A stretch of DNA of 64,000 nucleotides from an uncultured Pelagibacteraceae bacterium. Lineage in GTDB: Bacteria; Pseudomonadota; Alphaproteobacteria; Pelagibacterales; Pelagibacteraceae. Shown here piece after piece: positions 53,470 to 63,820 of the stretch. Numbering within the stretch: the first letter of the stretch is position 1; each line of letters begins with the position of its first letter. The position numbers were made by a program, and so were the translations under genes. The notes under the pieces are model-generated. The model had not been told where the DNA came from. It did no database searches and saw only the letters and a program-made list of their open reading frames with translations. Where the stretch lies: the NCBI GenBank assembly GCA_902627045.1, contig CACOHP010000001.1:1-64000 (forward strand), in the 5' to 3' direction.

Positions 53470-54861
53470 TTAAACTGAACTTAATCTGAAAATGTTTTCT
53501 ACAAAAGGTATTGTATCTTTTTTGACAATAAAGACGACCCTATCGTCTTTTTTAAAAATAAAATCTGATCTAGGAATAATAACTTTTTTATCTCTTAATA
53601 TGGCCCCAATTCTTAATTCATCGGGAAGATTTGAATTTTTTAATTCTTTATTAATTAATTCAGACGTCTCAATAACCTCAGCTTCAATAATTTCAAATTC
53701 ACCATTAGATACCGTATAAGCATTTTCAATAGTCCCTTTATGTATATGTTTCAAAATACTTGAGACTGTACTCATTCTTGGATCAATTAAATCATCAATC
53801 TTTAAAGAGGATTGTAACAATGAATAGTTAGGTTTATTAATAAGAGCCATAGTTCTTTTTTCCTCTATATCCTTTTGATCTTTGGTAAATTTTTCTACTA
53901 AAACACTTACCATTAAGTTATCTTCATCATCATTAGTTAAAGCTAAAACAGTTTCGGATTCTTCCATATTAGCTTCCGCTAGAACCTCCTCATCTAAACC
54001 GTCACCGTGAATGACTATTGTGTCATTGAGTTGACTTGCTAAATATTCGGCTCGCTCTTTATTTTTTTCAACAATTTTCACTCTTACAGTGTCTAGAGTT
54101 TCCTCTATATTTTTTGCTAAGTTAAAACCAATATTTCCACCCCCTATTATCAAAATTTTTTTCGATATTCTTTCGTTGTGACCAAAAGCTTGTAATGTCT
54201 CACCCATTTGTAAAGAATTAATGATTACATAAATCTTATCATTTTCCTTAACAGCATCTGTCTTTTTGGGTATAAAAAATTTTTCATCTCGATTTATCGC
54301 AATTATATTAGCCTCCAATTTAGGATATTTTTTTGTTAATTCATTAAATTTAATATTAATAGACTCACAATTTTTTTTGATCAGAATTTCAAGTAACCTA
54401 ATTTTGTTATCCGTGAAAGGAACACTATCTAATGCTCCGGGAGCCTCTAATTTTCTTTGAATAGATTTTGCAATTTCAATTTCTGGTGAGATTATAACGT
54501 CGATAGGTAAATTTTCTTTACTATACACTCTAGTAAATTTAGGATTTAAATAATCCTGAGATCTTATTCTTGCAATTTTTTTAGGTATATTAAAAATAGA
54601 ATAAGCTATTTGACAAATTAACATATTAATTTCGTCATTTCTAGTGACGGCAATTATCATATCTGTTTCTGGTGCATTAGCTTTTTCAAGAATGGATGGA
54701 TATGTTGCTTTACCAACTATAGCTTTAACATCCAAACTATCATTAATTTTTTGAATATCCTCGCTAGATTGATCTATAACGGTTATAGAGTGACCTTGAT
54801 CACTTAACAGTTTTGCAATGGTGAAACCTACTCTACCTGCTCCACAAATAATTATATTCAT
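53470..54861 (-). CDS. trkA: Trk system potassium uptake protein TrkA
   Basis: IIICGAGRVGFTIAKLLSDQGHSITVIDQ; two RCK_N/RCK_C halves. Confidence 0.95.
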   Translation of the reverse strand: MNIIICGAGRVGFTIAKLLSDQGHSITVIDQSSEDIQKINDSLDVKAIVGKATYPSILEKANAPETDMIIAVTRNDEINMLICQIAYSIFNIPKKIARIRSQDYLNPKFTRVYSKENLPIDVIISPEIEIAKSIQRKLEAPGALDSVPFTDNKIRLLEILIKKNCESINIKFNELTKKYPKLEANIIAINRDEKFFIPKKTDAVKENDKIYVIINSLQMGETLQAFGHNERISKKILIIGGGNIGFNLAKNIEETLDTVRVKIVEKNKERAEYLASQLNDTIVIHGDGLDEEVLAEANMEESETVLALTNDDEDNLMVSVLVEKFTKDQKDIEEKRTMALINKPNYSLLQSSLKIDDLIDPRMSTVSSILKHIHKGTIENAYTVSNGEFEIIEAEVIETSELINKELKNSNLPDELRIGAILRDKKVIIPRSDFIFKKDDRVVFIVKKDTIPFVENIFRLSSV

Positions 54862-56217
54862 TTAATTAAACTCTTTAATCCCTAGGCCTTTTAGCTTCCT
54901 ATGAAGAGCACTTCTTTCCATTCCTACAAAATTTGCTGTTTTAGATATATTTCCATTAAATTTTTTTAATTGCATAGTTAAGTACTCTTTTTCAAACTTT
55001 TCTCTAGCCTCTTTTAATGGTACGGAAAGAGTATTTTCATTTACTTTTTCAACGTAACTATCATTTTTTAGGGATTCTTTAACAATATTTGATACTTTGT
55101 CTTTGGTATCTGGTTGTAAGATAGCTATTCTCTCAATCAGATTTCTTAACTCTCTGACATTTCCTTTCCAATTATGATTTAAAATATAACTATCATCCGA
55201 GTCGATATCAAGTTTACTAATACTGTAACTCTCAGAGATTAGACTAGAGAAATAATCTATCAACAGTGGTATGTCTGATATTCTTTCATTCAAAGGTTTT
55301 ACATTTATCTCAAATACATTTAAACGATGGTAAAGATCTTCTCTAAAATTACCTATCTTTATTTCTTCTTTTAAATCTTTGCTTGATGAACAAATAATTC
55401 TAACATCTACATTTATATCACTATTTCCATTCAACCTTTTAAATTTTTGATCAGTTAAAACTCTTAAAATTTTTGATTGTATTGCTAATGGAATTTCTGA
55501 AACTTGATCAATTAGTAAAGTTCCTTTATTGGCTTTTTCTAAAGCACCATAGGATATAGAGCCATTATCTTTTTCTTCTCCAAATAACTCTAATTCATAT
55601 TTATTTGAGTCAAGTAAAGCGCCATTTAAAATAATAAAAGCTTTATTATTTCTCTTAGATTTTTTATGAATTTTTCTTGCTATTAATTCTTTTCCTGAGC
55701 CTGATGGTCCATTTATTAAAATACGACTTTCTGTAATTGAAATTTTTTCAATTTGATCTCTGATTGAAGATATATTTTTACTATCACCAACTAAATCATA
55801 TGAATAAAATAATTTTGTTTCATATTCTTTATTTTGTGACTTTAAGTTTAAATTTTCAACAGCTCTTTTTATAAAATTTATTAATCTTGTTTTATCAAAA
55901 GGTTTCTCTATAAATTCAAAAGCTCCATGTTTGAGCGCACTTACAGCTAGCTCAACATTGGCATGACCAGTAATTATAATCACTGGAACATCATTATTTT
56001 TTGATTTAATATGGGATAATAATTCAATACCATCATTATCACCTTTGTCTAATTTGACGTCTAAAATTGCAACATCTGGCATTTTTTTATCTATTTCTGA
56101 AAGAGCTTGATTATAATTTGCTGCTACTCTAGTTTTATATCCTGCATCAAGAATTAATTCGTTAAGAATATTTCTTATATCAGCGTTATCGTCGACTATT
56201 AAAATTTCTATTGCCAT
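54862..56217 (-). CDS. ntrX: response regulator NtrX (receiver, AAA+, Fis-type HTH)
   Basis: ILIVDDNADIRNIL, VAILDVKLDKGDNDGIELL, GPSGSGKELIARKIH, NISKTANFVGMERSALHRKLKGLG. Confidence 0.92.
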   Translation of the reverse strand: MAIEILIVDDNADIRNILNELILDAGYKTRVAANYNQALSEIDKKMPDVAILDVKLDKGDNDGIELLSHIKSKNNDVPVIIITGHANVELAVSALKHGAFEFIEKPFDKTRLINFIKRAVENLNLKSQNKEYETKLFYSYDLVGDSKNISSIRDQIEKISITESRILINGPSGSGKELIARKIHKKSKRNNKAFIILNGALLDSNKYELELFGEEKDNGSISYGALEKANKGTLLIDQVSEIPLAIQSKILRVLTDQKFKRLNGNSDINVDVRIICSSSKDLKEEIKIGNFREDLYHRLNVFEINVKPLNERISDIPLLIDYFSSLISESYSISKLDIDSDDSYILNHNWKGNVRELRNLIERIAILQPDTKDKVSNIVKESLKNDSYVEKVNENTLSVPLKEAREKFEKEYLTMQLKKFNGNISKTANFVGMERSALHRKLKGLGIKEFN

Positions 56218-57994
56218 CTTTTTTAAAATTAATCTCTATTTTTGCACCATCTTTTATAGGATAAAATTCAATTTCCCCTCCATGATCATTAATAATTTTA
56301 TTTACAATTGATAATCCTAATCCAGTTCCATTTTTTTTGGTTGTAAAATAGGGTGTAAAAATTTCATCGATCCTGTTGTCTAAATTGTCAAATCCAATGC
56401 CATTATCTAAGAGAGTTATTTGAATATGGTCATTATTATCTAAAATTTCAATTGAAATTTTCTTATTAAAAATGGGGTTTTTTTCTGATTTTTGTTGAAT
56501 ACTTTCAATAGAATTTTTAAGTAAATTAAAAAATACTCTGTTTATTTGTTCTTTGTCGCAGTCTAAAATTATTTGATTCTTTTCTGACTTTAACTCTAAT
56601 TTTATAGAATTATCTATCTCAGAAAGTAATCTAATATTTTCTTTTATTAGTTTGTTTAAGTCATTCTCCTTAAAAATTGGTTTCGGCATTCTTGCAAAAT
56701 CAGAAAATTCATTCACAAGATTTTCGATCTGTTTAATTTGATTGTTAATAATTTTTAAATTTTCTTTAAAATGAACCTGGTCTTCATTTGAAATTTTACT
56801 TGTATATTTGTCCTTAATTCTATCAATGGTTAATTGTATTGGCGTTAAAGGATTCTTTATCTCATGAGCTAATTTTCTAGATAAATTACCCCATGCTTTA
56901 TATCTCTCATTTATAATTAATTTTTCTTGTTGGTTTTTAAGTCTGCTTATCATTGAATTAAAATTTTTATTCAAAATTTCCATATCTTTATCTGTTTTAA
57001 TCTCAGGTACTTTTGAATCTAAATTTCCTTGGCCAATTTCTGTTGATGCTAAAATCAAATTATTGATTGATCTAAAGAATCTAGATGAAAATCTAATAGC
57101 AATAGTAATCGATATGAATAATAATAAAGTAACCACGATTATATAAATCAAGATAAATGAAATCTTAATTCCAGTGCTTCTTTCCTCTACAGTATAATAG
57201 AAATTAATTGCTTCTTGAGACTCAGATAGATATGAAGAAATATTTTCGTCTAAAAATTTTATGACATATAAAAAACGATCCTCAAAAGCTTGTAATCTTA
57301 TAATGGCTGCCGATATATTATTTTGAGCATCAACAATTTTTAAAGGTCGATCATCATCTAACACTAGGTTTAGTGCTTTATCCACTGGAGGCCGATATTT
57401 ATTTTTTTGTTCCGATGTAAATAATAATTTTTTATCTTTATCAATAATATGTATTTCATCGACATTTCTTATAAGTTTTTGAGTTCTTAAGAATCTTAAA
57501 TATTCTCTTTCATCATTATTAAGAAAATTGGCACTTTTGTTCGTATCAAAAGCAATCAAAATGATATCTGCCTCAACTTTATTTCTTACTTCTTGGACAT
57601 AATTTTTTGCTAGTTCATAAGAATTGTTTACAACTGTTGTAACTTTTTTATCAAAATACTTTTCTAGAGCAAAAGAGAATAAAAATAATGAAAATATTGA
57701 GATCAATATTGAAGGTATCAAGGTAAAAAGTGAAAAATAAGTAATATATTTTTTGTTAGAATTTAAACCATCTTTATCTATATCATTTTTGATAGATTTT
57801 TTGATTTCAACAAAAATGAATGCAAATAATAAAAAAAGTAGAATGATGTTAAGAATTAATAAAAATTGTAAATTATTTTGATTTAATTCAATGAAACTTC
57901 GATCAATGAATGTTAAAAATGTTAAAAAACCAATAAATAGTGTGATAGTAGAAAGTATGATTATAAATATATTTTTTTTCAAAAAATCTAACAT
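56186..57994 (-). CDS. ntrY: sensor histidine kinase NtrY
   Basis: RKLAHEIKNPLTPIQLTIDRIKDKY H-box, HAMP, NLLKNSIESI, GTGLGLSIVNKI. Confidence 0.93.
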   Translation of the reverse strand: MLDFLKKNIFIIILSTITLFIGFLTFLTFIDRSFIELNQNNLQFLLILNIILLFLLFAFIFVEIKKSIKNDIDKDGLNSNKKYITYFSLFTLIPSILISIFSLFLFSFALEKYFDKKVTTVVNNSYELAKNYVQEVRNKVEADIILIAFDTNKSANFLNNDEREYLRFLRTQKLIRNVDEIHIIDKDKKLLFTSEQKNKYRPPVDKALNLVLDDDRPLKIVDAQNNISAAIIRLQAFEDRFLYVIKFLDENISSYLSESQEAINFYYTVEERSTGIKISFILIYIIVVTLLLFISITIAIRFSSRFFRSINNLILASTEIGQGNLDSKVPEIKTDKDMEILNKNFNSMISRLKNQQEKLIINERYKAWGNLSRKLAHEIKNPLTPIQLTIDRIKDKYTSKISNEDQVHFKENLKIINNQIKQIENLVNEFSDFARMPKPIFKENDLNKLIKENIRLLSEIDNSIKLELKSEKNQIILDCDKEQINRVFFNLLKNSIESIQQKSEKNPIFNKKISIEILDNNDHIQITLLDNGIGFDNLDNRIDEIFTPYFTTKKNGTGLGLSIVNKIINDHGGEIEFYPIKDGAKIEINFKKDGNRNFNSRR

Positions 57995-58020
57995 AATTTA
58001 GAATTATAGCATTTAAACAA

Positions 58021-59127
58021 ATGAACAACTATTTTGTAATATTAGCAGCAGGAAAAAGTAAGAGATTTGGTAAAAATTTTCTTAAACAATTCTACAAATA
58101 TAAAAATAAAGAAATCATAGATCATTCTGTGGAAAAATCATTAAAATCTGGGTTATTTAAAAAAATAATTATTGTATCAAACAATGTGAGATACCTTAAA
58201 AAAAAGAAATATTCAAAATTTGTGACTATCATCAAAGGTGGTAAAGAAAGATCAGACTCCTCATTAAATGCAATCAAATTTATCAAGAAATATAAGCCAA
58301 AAAATGTTTATATTCATGACGCTGCCAGACCAAATTTTTCATTAAGATTACTTAAAAATATCTCAAAAAATTTAAAAAAAAATAAGGCAGTCGTTCCAAT
58401 CGTAAATTCAAGAGATTCAATTAAATATAAAGTTAAAAATGAGGTGTTTAACTTAAATAGGAAAAATTCGTTATTAACACAAACACCACAAGCTTTTAAT
58501 TTTAAGGAATTATATAAACTTGCAATAAAAGAAAAATCCAAAATTAATGATGAAGCTACATTGTTTTTAAATCAAAACTATAAAATAAAATTTATCCCAG
58601 GTGAAAATTCTAATAATAAAATTACCTATTTAGATGACATCAAATCATCGAAAACTTTCTATGGATTAGGATTTGATATTCATAGATTAGTTAAAAATAA
58701 AAAACTGTTTCTTGGCGGAGCTAAAATAGCTTTTCATTCAGGTTTAAAGGGCCATTCTGATGGTGATGTAATTTTACATGCAATTACTGATGCTATTTTA
58801 GGAGCATTAAGAAGAAAAGATATAGGTACATATTTTCCAAATACTAAAAAATATAAGAATATAAGATCACCAAAATTGTTAAGGCCAGTTATAGAAAATC
58901 TTTATAAATCGAATTTTTCTATAAATAATTTAGATATTAATTTAATTTGTGAACAACCGAAAGTGTCAAAATATAGAAATAAAATAATCGACTCTATATC
59001 TAAACTAACAAATTTGAATAAAGGTTTAATTAATCTAAAAGGTAAAACAGTAGAGAAATTAGGTTTAATAGGGAAAGAAAAAGCTATAGCTTGCGAGGTG
59101 ATAATTTCGATCTCAAAATATGATTAA
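58021..59127 (+). CDS. ispDF: bifunctional IspD/IspF
   Basis: N-terminal AAGKSKRFG...HDAARPN (IspD) and C-terminal GFDIHRLVKNKKLFLGGAKI...GHSDGDVILHAITDAILGA (IspF). Confidence 0.95.
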   Translation: MNNYFVILAAGKSKRFGKNFLKQFYKYKNKEIIDHSVEKSLKSGLFKKIIIVSNNVRYLKKKKYSKFVTIIKGGKERSDSSLNAIKFIKKYKPKNVYIHDAARPNFSLRLLKNISKNLKKNKAVVPIVNSRDSIKYKVKNEVFNLNRKNSLLTQTPQAFNFKELYKLAIKEKSKINDEATLFLNQNYKIKFIPGENSNNKITYLDDIKSSKTFYGLGFDIHRLVKNKKLFLGGAKIAFHSGLKGHSDGDVILHAITDAILGALRRKDIGTYFPNTKKYKNIRSPKLLRPVIENLYKSNFSINNLDINLICEQPKVSKYRNKIIDSISKLTNLNKGLINLKGKTVEKLGLIGKEKAIACEVIISISKYD

Positions 59128-59626
59128 AAAAATTAATACCTTATTTGTTACAATGTTTGGAATAGGAAGAATTCCAAAAATTCCTGGAACTTTTGGGTCT
59201 TTGGCAACAGTGATCTTATTATATATTTTTTTTCATGTATTAAATTTGTCTTTAATTATAATATTTTTATTTCTGATAATTGTCTTTTTTTGTTCTTTTA
59301 TAGCAGTCGCGATACATATTAGAGATAATACAAACAAAGATCCAAAAGAGGTTGTTATTGATGAGTTTATTGGTCAATCTATACCAATTTATATGTATGA
59401 GATTTCGCATGGAACAGAAAAATCTTCTGATGAAGCAATTATTTTTTATTGTGCTTGTTTTATTTTATTTAGATTTTTTGACATAGCAAAACCTTTTCCA
59501 GTAAATTTTTTTGATAAAAAATTTAAAAACAGTTTTGGTGTAATTATGGATGATATTTGTGCAGGTTTTTATGTTGTTTTATCATTAATTTGTTTTATGA
59601 TTTTTAAAAGTTATTTTATTCAATGA
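59120..59626 (+). CDS. pgpA: phosphatidylglycerophosphatase A
   Basis: GIGRIPKIPGTFGSLAT, VIDEFIGQ, FRFFDIAKPFPVNFFDKKFKNSFGVIMDDICAG. Confidence 0.94.
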   Translation: MIKKINTLFVTMFGIGRIPKIPGTFGSLATVILLYIFFHVLNLSLIIIFLFLIIVFFCSFIAVAIHIRDNTNKDPKEVVIDEFIGQSIPIYMYEISHGTEKSSDEAIIFYCACFILFRFFDIAKPFPVNFFDKKFKNSFGVIMDDICAGFYVVLSLICFMIFKSYFIQ

Positions 59627-60084
59627 AAACTTTAATAAGATTATTGATCAAAAAAAAACTTAAAATTTCGTTTGCAGAATCATGTACGGGAGGACTATTA
59701 GCTAGCTCTATTACTTCGATTAGTGGTGCATCAAAAGTTTTTAATTTAGGTCTTGTCACCTACTCTAACCAAGCAAAAATAAAAGTTTTAAAAGTGAGTA
59801 AGAAGATTATTGATAAATATGGTGCTGTAAGTCATCAATGCTGCTCAGAGATGGTTAAAAATTTATCTAAAATATCTAAAGCCAATATTAATGTCTCAAT
59901 AACTGGTATTGCAGGACCAAGGGGTGGCACTAAAAAAAAACCTGTTGGCCTAGTTTATATAGGGCTTAAAAAAGGTGCTAAAATACAAGTTTATAAGTGT
60001 GTATTTAAAGCCAAAAATAGGTCTTCAATTCAAAAAGCTACAGTTAGAAAAGCATTAAATTTAATTTTTAGAGCTGCTGAATAG
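59623..60084 (+). CDS. CinA C-terminal (nicotinamide-nucleotide amidohydrolase) family protein
   Basis: SFAESCTGGLLASSITSISGASKVF, VSITGIAGPRGGTKKKPVGLVYIGL. Confidence 0.94.
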   Translation: MKTLIRLLIKKKLKISFAESCTGGLLASSITSISGASKVFNLGLVTYSNQAKIKVLKVSKKIIDKYGAVSHQCCSEMVKNLSKISKANINVSITGIAGPRGGTKKKPVGLVYIGLKKGAKIQVYKCVFKAKNRSSIQKATVRKALNLIFRAAE

Positions 60085-60519
60085 CTCTTCAGCTCTCTTT
60101 TGAAATGCATCAGCTATTTTCTCTAATCCAAATTGAAATGAAACAACCATTAAAGAATTCAAAAATTTATTTTTAATTTCAAAATCAATATCAAAACTAA
60201 TTTCTGTAATTCCATTTTTTTTGTCAATAAATGACCAATTGTTTGACAAATGATTTAAAGGTCCATCAATATTTCTGACAAATATAGCATCTTTGCTTTT
60301 ATCAAAGACCACATCACTTTTATAAGTGTCTTTAAAAGGTCCTTTGCCTATCGTTAAATCAGCGATTATTTTTGTTAAATTACCCTCACTTTTATTTTCA
60401 TAAACTTTAGCACCAAAACAAAAGGGAACGAATTCTGGATATTTTTCAATATCTAAAACTAATTTAATTAAGTCATCTTTTTTACATTCAATTAATCGCT
60501 TAACTGAAGCTTTGGGCAT
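60061..60519 (-). CDS. type II toxin-antitoxin RatA-like / COQ10-like START-domain protein
   Basis: LVLDIEKYPEFVPFCFGAKV, DGPLNHLSNNWSFI; adjacent to lipA. Confidence 0.9.
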   Translation of the reverse strand: MPKASVKRLIECKKDDLIKLVLDIEKYPEFVPFCFGAKVYENKSEGNLTKIIADLTIGKGPFKDTYKSDVVFDKSKDAIFVRNIDGPLNHLSNNWSFIDKKNGITEISFDIDFEIKNKFLNSLMVVSFQFGLEKIADAFQKRAEELFSSSKN

Positions 60520-61451
60520 TAATGACTATTAATTCTATTTTGTTTTAGTTTAGCAAAATCTTCATCAGCATGATAAGAAGACCTTGTTAAAGGTGATGAT
60601 GAAACTAAAAGGAAACCTTTTGATTTTGCAATTAACTCTAATTCTTTAAATTCATCTGGGTGGTAATATCTTTCAAGAGGATAATGTTTTACGGAAGGTT
60701 GTAGATATTGACCAATAGTTATAAAATCAACATTTGCAGATCTCAAATCATCCATAACTTGAACTATTTCATCGTGTTCTTCACCTAGCCCAACCATAAT
60801 TCCTGACTTAGTAAAAACTTTTTTATTATCTTTCTTTGCATTCTTTAGAAGTTCAAGTGATGCAAAATATCTAGCACCTGGTCTAACCCTTAAATAAAGC
60901 CTAGGAACTGTCTCAATATTATGATTAAATACATCTAAATCAGCTTCAAGTAACTTTTTATAAGACTCACCTTTTCTAAGAAAATCTGGGGTAAGGACTT
61001 CAATTGTAGTATTAGGATTTTTCTTTCTTGTAGTATCTACTACCTTCTTAAAATGATTTGAACCTCCATCAGGTAGATCATCTCTATCGACTGATGTTAT
61101 AACCACGTGTCTTAAATTAAGTTTTTTTACAGCATTAGCAATTTTGATATCTTCATATGGGTCAAGTTTTTCTGGTTTGCCAGTTTTAACATCACAAAAT
61201 GCACAAGCTCTTGTACATGTGTCTCCCATTATCATAAAAGTAGCATGTCGTTTACTCCAACACTCAGTTATATTTGGACAATTGGCTTCCTGGCAGACAG
61301 TAACAAGATTACTTTTGTTTACGACTGTTTTAGTTATAAAAAACTCTCTGCTATTAATGAGTTTGGATCTTATCCATTCCGGTTTCTTTTTAATTGGATT
61401 TATAGGATTTTTTACTTTTTCAGGATGCCTAGGTCTAATTTTTTGTGTCAT
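60519..61451 (-). CDS. lipA: lipoyl synthase
   Basis: [36 protein letters not shown]. Confidence 0.97.
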   Translation of the reverse strand: MTQKIRPRHPEKVKNPINPIKKKPEWIRSKLINSREFFITKTVVNKSNLVTVCQEANCPNITECWSKRHATFMIMGDTCTRACAFCDVKTGKPEKLDPYEDIKIANAVKKLNLRHVVITSVDRDDLPDGGSNHFKKVVDTTRKKNPNTTIEVLTPDFLRKGESYKKLLEADLDVFNHNIETVPRLYLRVRPGARYFASLELLKNAKKDNKKVFTKSGIMVGLGEEHDEIVQVMDDLRSANVDFITIGQYLQPSVKHYPLERYYHPDEFKELELIAKSKGFLLVSSSPLTRSSYHADEDFAKLKQNRINSH

Positions 61452-61740
61452 TTTTTATTATATAAATTTTTTCGTTTTCTTTACCAAATAAGAATCTTTC
61501 TCTAATCAATGTTTCAATATAATCAAGATCTAGATTGTCACTTAACAATGAATTTTTAAAATCCAAGTCCTTAATTTTATAAGTAATTAAAGTTTTTTCC
61601 TTTTGAAGATCCTTTAGATACTGTTTTTTATCAAAATAAGATATTAGTCCTCTTTGACCTGATAAAAGATTGAAAAAAAAGTATATGATTAAAAAGGTTG
61701 ATACTAGTAAGAAGTAATTTTTTTTTAATTTTTTTAGCAT
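61435..61740 (-). CDS. FtsB/DivIC septum formation initiator family protein
   Basis: N-terminal [21 protein letters not shown] coiled coil, next to eno. Confidence 0.85.
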   Translation of the reverse strand: MLKKLKKNYFLLVSTFLIIYFFFNLLSGQRGLISYFDKKQYLKDLQKEKTLITYKIKDLDFKNSLLSDNLDLDYIETLIRERFLFGKENEKIYIIKNDTKN

Positions 61741-62996
61741 TAATGAATCTTATTCATTATTGCTTTATTTCCAAGTTCTTCTTCTATTCGAATTAATTGA
61801 TTATATTTTGCCACTCTTTCTGATCTAGCTAATGACCCTGTTTTTATCTGGTTCGAGTTAGTCCCTACAGCTAAATCAGCGATAAATGTATCTTCACTGT
61901 CCCCTGATCTATGAGAAATAATAGTCTTAAATCCTATAATTTGAGCAAATTTAATTACTTCTAAAGTCTCAGATACTGTACCAATCTGGTTTAATTTAAT
62001 CAAAATTGCATTTGAAGAAACATTTAAAAAACCCTTTTTAAGTCTTTCTAAGTTTGTAACATATAGGTCATCACCTACAATTTGAGTTTTTTTTATAGTT
62101 TTCATTAATTTATTCCAAGAAATCCAATCATTTTCAGCGAATGGGTCTTCAATTGATTTGATTTTATATTTTTCAATAATCTTTTTGTACTCTATGATAG
62201 ATTTATCTACTGATATAAAATTTTTTGAGTGAATAGAATATTTATTTTTTTTAAAGAGTTCGTTTGCTGCTACATCTAAACAAATTGAAACATCCTTACC
62301 ATTAATAAATCCAGACTTTTTAATAGCCGAAACTATCAAATCTAAGGCTTGATTATTGTTATTTATCATTGGTGCAAAGCCACCTTCATCACCAACAGAT
62401 GTAGACAGCCCTTTTTTTTTAATCAATTTCTGAAGATTTTTAATCACCACAAAACATATTCTCATTGCATCAGAAAAACTTTTTGCTCTATCTGGTCTAA
62501 TCATAAATTCTTGAATTCTAAGACCATTATCTGCATGAGCACCACCATTAATTATATTCATCATTGGGTAAGGTAATTTAAAATTCTTTTTCATAAAAAA
62601 TGTCTTGTATAAAGAGATTTTTTTTTCTTTTGCTGAAAGTTTTTTTGCTGCAATAGAAACAGCTAAAATAGAATTAGCTCCTAATTTTTTTTTTTGTTTC
62701 GTTCCATCTAAATTAATCATTATTGCGTCAATTTTTTCTTGATTATGTATATTCTGACCTTTTAATTTTTTTGAAATTTTAGTATTTATTGAGTTAATAG
62801 CATTTAGAACACTCTTGCCTAAATATTTTTTATTATTGATATCTCTTTTTTCAAAGGCTTCAAAAGTTCCTGTAGACGCACCTGATGGACAAATAGCTTT
62901 GGCACTATTATTTTTTGTAAAAATCTCTGCTTCAACAGTTGGGTTTCCCCTACTATCAAAAACTTGACGGCCTTTTACTTTAATAATTTTGCTCAC
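61740..62996 (-). CDS. eno: enolase
   Basis: GRQVFDSRGNPTVEAE, GASTGTFEA, SIEDPFAENDW, ISHRSGDSEDTFIADLAVG. Confidence 0.97.
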   Translation of the reverse strand: MSKIIKVKGRQVFDSRGNPTVEAEIFTKNNSAKAICPSGASTGTFEAFEKRDINNKKYLGKSVLNAINSINTKISKKLKGQNIHNQEKIDAIMINLDGTKQKKKLGANSILAVSIAAKKLSAKEKKISLYKTFFMKKNFKLPYPMMNIINGGAHADNGLRIQEFMIRPDRAKSFSDAMRICFVVIKNLQKLIKKKGLSTSVGDEGGFAPMINNNNQALDLIVSAIKKSGFINGKDVSICLDVAANELFKKNKYSIHSKNFISVDKSIIEYKKIIEKYKIKSIEDPFAENDWISWNKLMKTIKKTQIVGDDLYVTNLERLKKGFLNVSSNAILIKLNQIGTVSETLEVIKFAQIIGFKTIISHRSGDSEDTFIADLAVGTNSNQIKTGSLARSERVAKYNQLIRIEEELGNKAIMNKIH

Positions 62997-63820
62997 TAAT
63001 TTTTTATTAAATTATCTATTTCTGTTAATTGTTTTAGTAAATTTTCTAATTTATTTAATGGTAGCATATTTGGTCCATCTGAAGGTGCATTATCTGGGTC
63101 TTGATGTGTTTCAATAAATAAACCAGCCACACCCACTGCTACAGCAGCTCTTGATAAATATTCTACAAATTCTCTTTGACCTCCACTTTTTTCACCAAGA
63201 CCTCCTGGTTGTTGAACTGAGTGAGTAGCATCAAAAATTACTGGATAGCCGTTTTTAGCCATAATTGGTATTGATCTCATATCTGAAACTAAAGTGTTAT
63301 AACCAAAACTTGCTCCTCTTTCAGTTACTAAGATATTATTATTACCTGAGTCTGAAATTTTTTTTGTTACATTGATCATATCCCACGGTGCTAAAAATTG
63401 TCCTTTTTTAACATTAACTATTTTATTTGTTTTTGCAGCAGCAACTAACAAGTCTGTTTGTCTACATAGAAAGGCAGGAATTTGTAAGATGTCCACATGA
63501 TTTGCAACAACTGAACATTGATCAATATTGTGTACATCAGTCAATATTGGTACATCGAAATCTTTTTTAATTTTATCGAAAATTGGTAATGAGGCATTCA
63601 AACCAATACCTCTCTTTCCTTTCAAGCTTGTTCTGTTGGCTTTATCAAATGAAGTTTTGTAAATAAATCCAAGGTTAAATTTACTTGTTATTTCCTTAAT
63701 TTTGCCCACCATATCCAATGCGTGCTGTTCTGACTCAAGTTGACATGGACCAGATATGAGGCAAATTTTATTTTTATTAGAGATTTCTATTTTTCCACAA
63801 TTAACTTTAATATTACTCAT
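62996..63820 (-). CDS. kdsA: 3-deoxy-8-phosphooctulonate synthase
   Basis: [42 protein letters not shown]. Confidence 0.97.
   Translation of the reverse strand: MSNIKVNCGKIEISNKNKICLISGPCQLESEQHALDMVGKIKEITSKFNLGFIYKTSFDKANRTSLKGKRGIGLNASLPIFDKIKKDFDVPILTDVHNIDQCSVVANHVDILQIPAFLCRQTDLLVAAAKTNKIVNVKKGQFLAPWDMINVTKKISDSGNNNILVTERGASFGYNTLVSDMRSIPIMAKNGYPVIFDATHSVQQPGGLGEKSGGQREFVEYLSRAAVAVGVAGLFIETHQDPDNAPSDGPNMLPLNKLENLLKQLTEIDNLIKN

Noticed and set aside
60061-60519. RatA-like gene as a toxin-antitoxin system
   Set aside because: No RatB-type partner nearby; next to lipA it fits the COQ10/START-domain family common in Alphaproteobacteria, so a toxin role is not supported.
61144-61505. Plus-strand ORFs antisense to lipA/ftsB (115 and 86 aa)
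   Set aside because: Overlap conserved lipA coding sequence and each other; no family features.
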